Source: Nocardioides marinus (GTDB taxonomy: Bacteria; Pseudomonadota; Alphaproteobacteria; Rhodobacterales; Rhodobacteraceae). From it: a stretch of 64,000 nt of DNA. A program made the translations under genes and the position numbers. Positions 26,551 to 33,920 of this stretch are shown piece after piece. Positions within the stretch are counted from its first letter, which is position 1, and each line of letters begins with the position of its first letter. The notes beneath the pieces were generated by a model, which saw only the letters and a list, made by a program, of their open reading frames with translations, was not told the DNA's origin and did not search any database. The DNA lies in assembly GCA_019801415.1 (NCBI GenBank), contig JAHVJD010000006.1:124001-188000 (forward strand), in the 5' to 3' direction.

Positions 26551-27612
26551 TCACGCGTCGAGTGCTACTGCGCCTTTGGGCCAGCTGCAGCAGGCCAGTA
26601 CATAGCCAGCCTCGGCCTCGTCTGGCTGCAGCCCGCCCATGTCCTGCATTTCGACCTGCCCTTGGGTCAGCACCACCTTGCAGTTGCCGCAGACCCCTTG
26701 CTGGCAGGCGGAATCGATCCAGACACCGGCATTCAGTGCCGCTTCCAGCAGCGTTTCGCCCTGGGCGCAGTGGCCGTTCTTGCCGCTGAGGGAAAAGAAC
26801 ACCTCGCCGCCGGTGCCGGAGGCTTCTTCGATAGTGATCTTCTCGCCGAAGCTCTCTTCGTGGACCGCCGCAAAGGGAATCTTGTCGGCAACCGCACGGG
26901 CCGCTTTCATGAACCCCTCCGGGCCGCACATGAAGATGCTGCGCTCAGCGTGGTCCGGCACCAGCCTCTGCATCAGCTCCGCCGATATCTGCCCTGTCTC
27001 ACCCGTAAATGAAGGGTGATCCGCCGAGTCCACTACCAGATGCACGGTCACGTTCCGGAACCGCTTGCCCAGGAACTCCAACTGGTCACGGAAGATGATG
27101 TCTTTCGGGGAGCGGGCAAAATGTACAAAGACGACATCCTTGGGAAGGGTCACATCGGTGATGTACTGCAGCATCGACATCACCGGGGTGACGCCAGAGC
27201 CGCCCGACAGCAGAAGCGGTTTTTCGCAGGGGATGTCTATCCAATTGAAGCTGCCGGAGATATCGGCAATTTCCACTTCGGCGCCAGGCCGAACTTCATC
27301 GTTCAGGTAGTTCGACACCAGCCCGCCCGGCACCCGCTTGACGGTTACCTGGATATTGTGCGGCCGGGTCGGGGTGGAGGAAATCGAATAGGCCCGGACA
27401 TGGGCCTTACCTGCGATTTGGAAGCTGAAGGTGACATACTGTCCGGGTTTGAAGTCAAAGCTGCGGCTCTGACTGTCTTCGAAGACAAAGGTCTTGCTGT
27501 CGTGCGTCTCATCGATCACGGCCTTGCAGATCAGGGTTGCCGGCCCGCCTGAATAACAGGGTTGAGAGTTTGCTGAGCTCAGTGAAAACGGGCTATCGGT
27601 AGCGACGAGCAT
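26551..27612 (-). CDS. FAD/[2Fe-2S] ferredoxin-NADH reductase of oxygenase systems (GbcB/CntB-like)
   Basis: A 353-residue electron-transfer protein. An FNR-type FAD domain (RAYSISSTP at about 93, then GGLVSNYLND) and NAD domain (LLLSGGSGVTPVMSM, IFMCGPEGFM) are followed by a plant-type [2Fe-2S] domain. That domain has cysteines in DSACQQGVCGNC and a fourth near LACCS. The order FAD-NAD-[2Fe-2S] is that of the reductases of glycine betaine, carnitine and stachydrine monooxygenases. No large Rieske oxygenase is encoded nearby. Its natural partners here are the Rieske ferredoxin and the amidohydrolase-fold protein across the LysR gene. Confidence 0.88.
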   Translation of the reverse strand: MLVATDSPFSLSSANSQPCYSGGPATLICKAVIDETHDSKTFVFEDSQSRSFDFKPGQYVTFSFQIAGKAHVRAYSISSTPTRPHNIQVTVKRVPGGLVSNYLNDEVRPGAEVEIADISGSFNWIDIPCEKPLLLSGGSGVTPVMSMLQYITDVTLPKDVVFVHFARSPKDIIFRDQLEFLGKRFRNVTVHLVVDSADHPSFTGETGQISAELMQRLVPDHAERSIFMCGPEGFMKAARAVADKIPFAAVHEESFGEKITIEEASGTGGEVFFSLSGKNGHCAQGETLLEAALNAGVWIDSACQQGVCGNCKVVLTQGQVEMQDMGGLQPDEAEAGYVLACCSWPKGAVALDA

Positions 27613-27690
27613 GGTGCGGGAACCTCCACGATTGAATTCGTGGGAAGATACCCGGCACCCCGCCCGGTAAAATGCACCAGAAATGCCTCT

Positions 27691-28566
27691 TTAATCGAAA
27701 CTTTCGATTATTCTGGCCTGAATCAGATTCTGGAAGAGCAGAACGGCCTGCGCGACAAGCGGATCGTGGCGTTTGCGGTTGTGAACAATGGAATACAAAG
27801 GCTGCGGTATGACGGGTGCTCCTTCCACCAGCTGCAGACCGGGAATGGTCTCCATCAGGCTGGGGGCGGACAGGCTGGGAAAATAGGCTGTGCCGCCGTC
27901 TGCCTTTAGAAAGCCGGACGCCAGATCGTCACTGCCAACCACTGTCGGAACATGCAGCAGATTTGGAAACAACTCGTCGTGCTGACGGTCGAAGTAGGAG
28001 GTGTAGGCCACCTTGATGTATCGGGTCCAGTCGACTTCAATCAACCTGCAGCAGTCGGTCGACATCATCACGTAATTTTCAGCGCCAAATTCCGCCACGT
28101 GCACGTCGGGAAACTGCTGCGGTGCAAAAACGATTCCCACGTCGGTTTCACCGGTCAGGACATCACGTTGGATCTGCTGCGAAAAATTTGCCTCCAGATA
28201 AAGATCCAGCTTGGGCACCTGCCCACGTATCTGCTTTGCCCAATCCACCAGGACTGGCTGGGCCAGCGTGAACTGAACTGAAACCCGAAGGCGCGGCCGC
28301 GCCAAACCACTACCGGCGGAGACGTCCCGCTTGGCCAGGCTCCATGCAGCCAGAAGGGATCGGCAATGTGTCTCAAACCGCCGCCCGGCTGCTGTCGGAT
28401 CAGCCCCTCCACGGCCGCGCTCGAACAGCCGCGTGGCCAGTTCGTCCTCCAGCTGCCGGATCCGGGCGCTGACGGTCGATTGGGTGACGTTCAGCCTTTC
28501 GGCGGTGCGGTTGAAGTTCCGGGTTTCCAGAACATCCATGTAGGTGAGGAGCAGCTGACGATTCAT
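27691..28566 (-). CDS. LysR-family transcriptional regulator
   Basis: A 291-residue LysR regulator with an N-terminal HTH (MDVLETRNFNRTAERLNVTQSTVSARIRQLE in residues 10-40) and a periplasmic-binding-like effector domain. It is divergent from the amidohydrolase-Rieske-BetB operon and upstream of the reductase gene. An AATC-N9-GATT element lies just before its ATG, and a related perfect palindrome overlaps its own 3' end. It therefore likely controls both flanks. Confidence 0.92.
   Translation of the reverse strand: MNRQLLLTYMDVLETRNFNRTAERLNVTQSTVSARIRQLEDELATRLFERGRGGADPTAAGRRFETHCRSLLAAWSLAKRDVSAGSGLARPRLRVSVQFTLAQPVLVDWAKQIRGQVPKLDLYLEANFSQQIQRDVLTGETDVGIVFAPQQFPDVHVAEFGAENYVMMSTDCCRLIEVDWTRYIKVAYTSYFDRQHDELFPNLLHVPTVVGSDDLASGFLKADGGTAYFPSLSAPSLMETIPGLQLVEGAPVIPQPLYSIVHNRKRHDPLVAQAVLLFQNLIQARIIESFD
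27692..27710. promoter_or_regulatory. 19-bp perfect palindrome upstream of the reductase gene
   Basis: TAATCGAAACTTTCGATTA has 9-bp perfect arms around one base. It overlaps the last codons of lysR and lies about 80 bases upstream of the reductase start. It fits the T-N11-A form of LysR sites and resembles the element at 28569-28585. It could alternatively be a small transcript-ending hairpin, but no T-run follows. Confidence 0.5.
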
Positions 28567-28568
28567 TC

Positions 28569-28585
28569 AATCACTATTTCCGATT
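28569..28585. promoter_or_regulatory. Candidate LysR site in the lysR/amidohydrolase divergent region
   Basis: AATCACTATTTCCGATT shares 12 of 17 positions with the palindrome core AATCGAAACTTTCGATT at 27693-27709, including both AATC and GATT ends. It lies directly upstream of the lysR ATG, the usual place for an autoregulatory site that also activates the divergent operon. Confidence 0.45.
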
Positions 28586-28692
28586 AAAGGAGGTGTATCA
28601 ATTGCATTTATTCGTCCTCGATCAGTTTTTATCACTGCGCCTCAGAGACTGCCCACAGCCCGTCCGGCTTGGACAAGCGAGAGGAGAAGCAC

Positions 28693-29775
28693 ATGTTTAT
28701 CGTCGATTGCGACTGCCACAATTACTGGTGCAGCGCCACGGTTCTGGAACCCTACATGGAAGGCCTGTTCAAGGACATGTTCGTTCGCGGAGAACGGACT
28801 GGTCCGCGCGGCGCGTTCCCGCATGGCCACCGCCCCTGGTTCCATCCCGAAGGCTTCGCCCGTCATGACGTCAACCCGGTGGAGGAAGATGACAACTACC
28901 TGATCATGAAGGCAAAGCACCTCGATAAGTACGATATCGACGTGGCGATTCTGACTGGTGACGAACCGATCGAAGCCTCCACGCTGGCCAATCCTTATTA
29001 CGCCAACGCGCTGTGCAAGGCCTACAATGATTACCTGATCGACTATTGGCTGCCAAAGGACGACCGGTTCTGGGGCTCGATCGTGGTGGCGCCGCAGGAT
29101 CCGCATCTGGCCGCCGCTGAAATCCGTCGCCTGGGCGGCCACCCGCGCATTGTACAGGTTCTGGTCAGCCACGGCGCGGCACGTCCCTATGGTGATCCAT
29201 TCTATCACCCGATCTACGAGGCCTGCGCCGAAATGGGCCTGCCCTTCGCCATGCACTTGGGCGGGCAAGGGGGCATCAACTCCACCCCGATTGGTGCCGG
29301 CCCTTCAACCTTTTTCTGGGAAACCCACGCAATCCTGCCGCAGACCGCGATGACGCATATGGCGAGCCTGATTGCCAACGGCGTGTTCGAAAAGTGGCCC
29401 TCGTTGAAAGTGGTCGTGATCGAATGCGGCGTGGCCTGGGTGCCGTCGGTGCTGTGGCGCCTGGACGCCAATTACAAGGCGCTGCGCAAGGAAACGCCGT
29501 GGCTGAAGCGCCTGCCGTCGGAATATTTCAAGGACCACTTCCGCTTTTCGACCCAGCCACTCGAACAGCCGGAAAACATCCAGCACCTCTGGGCAGCGCT
29601 GGAAGCAATGGACGGCGAGAACACTCTGATGTTCGCCTCGGACTACCCGCATTGGGACTACGACGACGTCAACAAGCTGCACGTGCCGCCGGCCTGGCGC
29701 GAGAAGATCTTCGGCCTCAATGCGCTCGACGTCTACACCCGCCTGCCGCGCCCGGCGGCGCAGGCCGCTGAATAA
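28693..29775 (+). CDS. Amidohydrolase-fold (PF04909-type) metalloprotein
   Basis: About 360 residues. The start at 28693 follows an AGGAG six bases upstream. The TIM-barrel metal sites are seen as DCDCHNYW (D-x-D-x-H rather than HxH) at the N-terminus, His in FAMHLGG, Glu in VVIECGVAW where many relatives have His, and Asp in FASDYPHWD. Classic members are hydrolases or decarboxylases such as ACMSD. Some amidohydrolase-fold enzymes are non-heme iron oxygenases. Here it is 12 bases from a Rieske ferredoxin gene and near an FNR reductase with no other terminal oxygenase, so I suspect an oxidative role. The substrate is unknown. Confidence 0.85.
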   Translation: MFIVDCDCHNYWCSATVLEPYMEGLFKDMFVRGERTGPRGAFPHGHRPWFHPEGFARHDVNPVEEDDNYLIMKAKHLDKYDIDVAILTGDEPIEASTLANPYYANALCKAYNDYLIDYWLPKDDRFWGSIVVAPQDPHLAAAEIRRLGGHPRIVQVLVSHGAARPYGDPFYHPIYEACAEMGLPFAMHLGGQGGINSTPIGAGPSTFFWETHAILPQTAMTHMASLIANGVFEKWPSLKVVVIECGVAWVPSVLWRLDANYKALRKETPWLKRLPSEYFKDHFRFSTQPLEQPENIQHLWAALEAMDGENTLMFASDYPHWDYDDVNKLHVPPAWREKIFGLNALDVYTRLPRPAAQAAE

Positions 29776-29787
29776 GGAGACCCGGAG

Positions 29788-30141
29788 ATGACAACCAAGC
29801 ATTTTGCCTGCAAGGCCGATGAGGTTCCTCAGGACGCGGCCAAGATCGTCACCGTCTCCAACATGCCGATCGGCGTGTTCCGGCTGGAGGACGGTTTCCA
29901 TGCGCTGCTCAATATCTGCCCGCACAAGGGTGCGGCACTGTGCGAGGGGCCAGTCTGCGGCACCACCAGGCAGACTGATTCAACCGAATTCGTTTATGAC
30001 CGGGCGGGCGAGATTGTCCGCTGCGCCTGGCACGGCTGGGAGTTCGACATCCGCTCGGGCGAATTCCTGGTGGATCCTTCGGTAAAGACCCGCCGCTTCG
30101 ACGTCTCGGTCGAAGGCAGCGATCTTTACGTTCACATCTGA
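29788..30141 (+). CDS. Small Rieske [2Fe-2S] ferredoxin
   Basis: A 117-residue single-domain Rieske protein. Cluster ligands are CPH (about residues 45-47) and CAWH (about 83-86) in [15 protein letters not shown]. The stretch between the two ligand boxes is about 36 residues, longer than in ordinary ferredoxins, and holds two further cysteines (ALCEGPVCG). There is no catalytic oxygenase domain, so it is an electron carrier. It lies between the amidohydrolase-fold gene and the BetB-like gene with short gaps. It could link the FNR reductase (26551-27612) to that amidohydrolase-fold protein. Confidence 0.88.
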   Translation: MTTKHFACKADEVPQDAAKIVTVSNMPIGVFRLEDGFHALLNICPHKGAALCEGPVCGTTRQTDSTEFVYDRAGEIVRCAWHGWEFDIRSGEFLVDPSVKTRRFDVSVEGSDLYVHI

Positions 30142-30158
30142 CCGTTAGGAGCGCCAGC

Positions 30159-31619
30159 ATGACGCAATTCCCGTGCCAGTCCGAAGCCTCCCACTATATT
30201 GGCGGGGCCTACCTGGAAGACCCCGCTGGCACTCCGTTCGACTGCATTAACCCGGCAACGGGTGAGGTGATAGCCCGTTTGAATGGTGCATCCCCGTCCA
30301 TGATCGAACGGGCCGTGGCCTGCGCACGCGATGCGCAGGCCATTTGGGCCACGACACCGCCTGCCGAACGCGGTCGCGTGCTGCGCCGGGCTGCAGATAT
30401 CATCCGGGACCGCAATGAGGAGCTGTCGGTGCTGGAAACCCTGAACACCGGCAAGCCGATTTCCGAGACCCGTGTGGCCGATGCCGCCAGTGGTGCGGAT
30501 TGTCTCGAATATTTCGGTTGTCAGGCTGCTACACTGACCGCCGACCACATTCCGCTGGGCGGCGACTGGGCCTATACCATCCGCGAGCCGCTGGGCGTCT
30601 GCCTCGGCATCGGCGCCTGGAACTATCCGATCCAGATCGCCTGCTGGAAGGCCGCTCCGGCACTGGCCTGCGGCAACGCGATGATTTTCAAACCGTCCGA
30701 ACTCACGCCGCTTACAGCGCTGAAACTGGCGGAAATCCTGTCCGAAGCCGGTGCGCCGCCGGGCCTGTTCAACGTGGTGCAGGGGCTGCGGGAGACCGGT
30801 GCCGCGCTGACCGCACATCCCGGCATTGCCAAAGTGTCGCTGACCGGTTCGGTGCCCACCGGCCGCGCGGTGGCCGCCGCTGCCGCCGCGCAGATGAAAC
30901 ACCTCACAATGGAGCTTGGTGGCAAGTCCCCATTGCTGGTCTTTGATGACGCAGACATCGACAGCGCAGTTTCCGCTGCCATTCTCGGCAATTTCTATTC
31001 CACCGGTCAGATCTGCTCCAACGCAACCCGCGTGTTCGTGCAGAAGGGGATCAAGGAGGCTTTCCTCGCGCGTTTGGTAGAGCGCACCGCGAAGATCCGG
31101 ATCGGCGACCCGATGGAACCTGAAACCCAGATCGGCCCTCTGGTGAGCGCCGGGCAAGCCGAAAGGGTGGAGGGGTATATCGCTGCCGCGGAACAGGAAG
31201 GGGCGATCCGCGTGACACCACCGCTGCCTTTGCCCGACGGCCGCGCCTGGGTCAGCCCGGTGGTCTTTGCCGGTGTGACTGATGACATGGCCATCGCCCG
31301 CGAGGAAATCTTCGGACCCGTTATGTCGGTGCTGGATTTCGACAGCGAAGACGAGGCTGTCGCCCGCGCCAACAGCACTGAGTTCGGTCTCGCTGCCGGT
31401 GTCTTCACCCGCGATCTGTCCCGCGGACACCGTGTTGTGTCGCGCCTCAGGGCGGGCACCTGCTGGATCAACGCGTATAACCTGACCCCGGTTGAAATGC
31501 CCTTTGGTGGTGTTGGGCAATCCGGTATCGGGCGGGAAAACGCCCGTGCTGCGATCGAACACTTTAGCCAGCTGAAGTCCGTCTACGTTGGCATGTCTCC
31601 CTTGGAAAACGACTACTGA
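30159..31619 (+). CDS. Betaine aldehyde dehydrogenase-like enzyme (BetB type)
   Basis: A 486-residue ALDH, the length of BetB. Catalytic Glu is in MELGGKSP (about 252) and Cys in [10 protein letters not shown] (about 286). The C-terminal stretch [17 protein letters not shown] then [20 protein letters not shown] closely follows bacterial BetB. That strongly suggests an (amino)aldehyde such as betaine aldehyde as substrate. With a BCCT importer nearby and no GMC choline dehydrogenase here, betaine aldehyde would have to arise from another precursor, produced by the electron-transfer system of this locus. Confidence 0.88.
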   Translation: MTQFPCQSEASHYIGGAYLEDPAGTPFDCINPATGEVIARLNGASPSMIERAVACARDAQAIWATTPPAERGRVLRRAADIIRDRNEELSVLETLNTGKPISETRVADAASGADCLEYFGCQAATLTADHIPLGGDWAYTIREPLGVCLGIGAWNYPIQIACWKAAPALACGNAMIFKPSELTPLTALKLAEILSEAGAPPGLFNVVQGLRETGAALTAHPGIAKVSLTGSVPTGRAVAAAAAAQMKHLTMELGGKSPLLVFDDADIDSAVSAAILGNFYSTGQICSNATRVFVQKGIKEAFLARLVERTAKIRIGDPMEPETQIGPLVSAGQAERVEGYIAAAEQEGAIRVTPPLPLPDGRAWVSPVVFAGVTDDMAIAREEIFGPVMSVLDFDSEDEAVARANSTEFGLAAGVFTRDLSRGHRVVSRLRAGTCWINAYNLTPVEMPFGGVGQSGIGRENARAAIEHFSQLKSVYVGMSPLENDY

Positions 31620-31631
31620 ACAGAGGCTGCA

Positions 31632-32660
31632 ATGCTGGCACAGCTGAACCGCACCGCCTTTGGGCGGCCGTCATCCATATTGTCGACTGCTTGCGCCATT
31701 TACCCCGGCATCGCGCTGGCGGCGGTTGTCGGGTTGGCCGCGTTGTTCCTGTCGGAACATTACGGTGCGCCGGTCATGCTGCTGGCACTGCTGATCGGCA
31801 TGGTGTTCAATCCGCTGGCGGAAGAGGCTGCCGTTGCCCCGGGCATCGGCTTCAGCTCCAAAGCCTTGCTTCGCGCCGGGGTGGCTCTGCTAGGGGTGCG
31901 GGTCAGTTTTAGTGACATCGCCTCGCTCGGCGTGGCGGGTTTCAGTGCTATTGCCGGGCTTCTGGGCGGCACGATCCTGCTGGGTCTGCTGCTGTCGCGC
32001 CGCGACTGGCAATCTGGCGTACTGACCGGCGGTGCGGTGGCAATCTGCGGTGCCTCGGCTGCGCTGGCGATTTCGGCCTGCCTTCCCAAGGGAAAGGCAT
32101 TGGAGCAAGAGACGCTGTTCACAGTAGTTGCGGTCACGGCTCTGTCGACACTGGCGATGATTTTCTATCCAGTTGCGCTAGCGCAGCTTGGATTCAATGA
32201 GGCTCAAACGGCCTTTGTCCTGGGGGCCTCAATACATGACGTGGCGCAGGTCGTGGGCGCGGGGCTGACGGTTTCAGAAGAAACTGCGGAGCTGGCCACG
32301 CTGGTCAAAATGGTGAGGGTGAGCCTGCTGCCGCTGGTGCTGTGCATCCTGGTTCTGACCGTCTCGGCCACAGGCCGGAAGGAGAGGACACACAGGATCC
32401 CAGTGCCGGGGTTCCTGATAGTTTTTTTTGCCCTGGCGCTATTGGCGAACATCGGAGTGTTGACTGTAGCCATGGCAGATTTTGCCGCAGCAGTGTCGAA
32501 GTGGCTGCTCATCATCGCGATATCGGCTCTCGGAGCCAAGACATCGTTGCGGAGCTTGACCACCGTCGGAGGGTCAAAGCTGATGCGGATAGGCGGCCTG
32601 ACATTGGTTCTGTTCGGTGCCTCGGCTCTCATTGCGCAGCTGTTGCCCGGCCTTTCCTGA
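31632..32660 (+). CDS. YeiH-family membrane protein (putative sulfate/sulfite exporter)
   Basis: A 342-residue protein with about ten hydrophobic segments. It matches the YeiH/UPF0324 family through GISFSSKALLRAGVALLGVRVS-like GFSSKALLRAGVALLGVR, GGAVAICGASAALAI, and FVLGASIHDVAQVVGAG. The family is annotated as putative sulfate exporter; YeiH in enterobacteria is linked to sulfite response. It begins 12 bases after the BetB-like gene and so belongs to the same operon. That hints that sulfite is released from the substrate. Confidence 0.85.
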   Translation: MLAQLNRTAFGRPSSILSTACAIYPGIALAAVVGLAALFLSEHYGAPVMLLALLIGMVFNPLAEEAAVAPGIGFSSKALLRAGVALLGVRVSFSDIASLGVAGFSAIAGLLGGTILLGLLLSRRDWQSGVLTGGAVAICGASAALAISACLPKGKALEQETLFTVVAVTALSTLAMIFYPVALAQLGFNEAQTAFVLGASIHDVAQVVGAGLTVSEETAELATLVKMVRVSLLPLVLCILVLTVSATGRKERTHRIPVPGFLIVFFALALLANIGVLTVAMADFAAAVSKWLLIIAISALGAKTSLRSLTTVGGSKLMRIGGLTLVLFGASALIAQLLPGLS

Positions 32661-32978
32661 GAGGTCTGCGACCTGTCGTTTTATCTTTTCAGAACATGCC
32701 CAGTGCGCCAAATGCGGTGATCAGCGCCACCCGTGCTGGAAACCATTGTGCTGATCGATCAAAGGCGGGTCATGCGTTAACAGTCAAAATGGACCACTAA
32801 GATGGGGCTGAAAGATGGGGCTGATCAAACCACGCAGCACTCCTGAAAACATCGAGGCTCGCCTCTGACGCGATTCACTGGATTTTTTCGTTAAAATGCA
32901 TTATCGTATCGTAGTTTGCCAATAGATGGCTTGCCGGGTTTTCCGGAGATACTCCGCACCTTAGGGAAAGGTGGCGAG
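32661..32978. other. Intergenic region upstream of the cox operon with possible insertion-element remnant
   Basis: There is no supported gene in this 318-base stretch. A small AGGTC-TGC-GACCT hairpin with T-rich tail (about 32661-32690) may end the yeiH transcript. Around 32781-32835 the sequence CAGTCAAAATGGACCACTAA resembles the end motif of IS21-family elements, and a short direct repeat follows. The last 100 bases are AT-richer and probably carry the cox promoter. Confidence 0.4.
32801..32824. repeat. Short tandem direct repeat
   Basis: GATGGGGCTGA occurs at 32801-32811 and again at 32814-32824 with two A residues between, giving a 13-base period. It lies next to the IS21-like end motif TGGACCACT and may be part of the same remnant. 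Confidence 0.5.
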
Positions 32979-33809
32979 ATGCTGATTGTTGCCGCACTCG
33001 TCCTGATCGTACTGGGGTCCATCGCCTTCCATCTATCAAGCCCATGGTGGTGGACGCCGATCGCGTCGAACTGGGACTATATCGATAACACGCTGGTCAT
33101 AACCTTCTGGATCACCGGCGCGGTCTTTGCTGCTGTTGTTCTGTTCATGGCCTATTGTGTGCTGAAATTCCGGCACCGGCCGGGGCACAAGGCAGAGTTC
33201 GACCCGGAGAACAAGCGTCTGGAACTGTGGCTGACCGGAGTGACCACCATCGGGGTGGCGGCGATGCTGGTGCCCGGGCTGTTCGTGTGGAAGCAGTTCG
33301 TCACCGTGCCGGACGAGGCAACCGAGCTTGAAGTCTTCGGGCATCAATGGAGCTGGGCCTACCGCTTGCCCGGTGCCGACGGCGTACTGGGCACCGCGGA
33401 TGCCGAATGGGTAAGCGCTGAAAATCCTCTGGGGGTCAATCCGCATGACAGGTTCGGCAAGGATGATCTGATTGTCGAGGGGGGCGAGGTCTATTTGCCG
33501 GTGGACCAGCCGGTGAAGTTGCTTCTGCGCTCGATCGACGTCTTGCATAACTTCTACGTGCCCGAATTCCGCGCCAAGATGGACATGGTGCCAGGCATGG
33601 TCACCTACATCTGGTTCACTCCAACCCGCACCGGCACCTTCGAGGCGCTCTGTGCGGAGTATTGCGGCACGGCGCACCCCTATATGCGCGGCTTTGTGAC
33701 CGTGGTGGAGGCAGAGGAATACCAAGAGTGGCTGCAGAAGCAGCTGACCTTCGAAGAATATGCCAGCAACGCTCGCGCCGGGCAGTCGGTGCAACTGGCA
33801 GGGAACTGA
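32979..33809 (+). CDS. coxM: Cytochrome c oxidase subunit II (CuA), CoxM-like
   Basis: About 276 residues from the ATG at 32979; the frame extends to a TTG at 32916, but that start has no good site. Two membrane helices are followed by the periplasmic cupredoxin domain. All CuA ligands are visible: His in SIDVLHNFYVP, then Cys, Glu, Cys, His and Met in CAEYCGTAHPYM. The protein therefore accepts electrons from cytochrome c rather than quinol. No heme c motif is present. It opens a five-gene oxidase operon of the CoxMNOP type. Confidence 0.92.
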   Translation: MLIVAALVLIVLGSIAFHLSSPWWWTPIASNWDYIDNTLVITFWITGAVFAAVVLFMAYCVLKFRHRPGHKAEFDPENKRLELWLTGVTTIGVAAMLVPGLFVWKQFVTVPDEATELEVFGHQWSWAYRLPGADGVLGTADAEWVSAENPLGVNPHDRFGKDDLIVEGGEVYLPVDQPVKLLLRSIDVLHNFYVPEFRAKMDMVPGMVTYIWFTPTRTGTFEALCAEYCGTAHPYMRGFVTVVEAEEYQEWLQKQLTFEEYASNARAGQSVQLAGN

Positions 33810-33839
33810 CCGGCGCACTGCCGGAAGCAAGGCCTGATC

Positions 33840-33862
33840 GGGCCGCCCCCCTTCTGCGGCCC
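33840..33862 (+). promoter_or_regulatory. Hairpin between oxidase subunit II and I genes
   Basis: GGGCCGC (33840-33846) pairs with GCGGCCC (33856-33862) around a nine-base pyrimidine-rich loop in the 111-base gap between the two genes. There is no T-run. A role in mRNA stability or partial termination is possible. Confidence 0.35.
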
Positions 33863-33920
33863 TGATGGCCCGGCGCGCCGAACGCCGCCGGGGACAGAGG
33901 ACACACGCAGGGAGGAAAGC

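Noticed and set aside
29788-30141. Rieske protein considered as an oxygenase alpha subunit
   Set aside because: At 117 residues it has only the cluster-binding domain and no mononuclear-iron catalytic domain, so it can only be an electron carrier.
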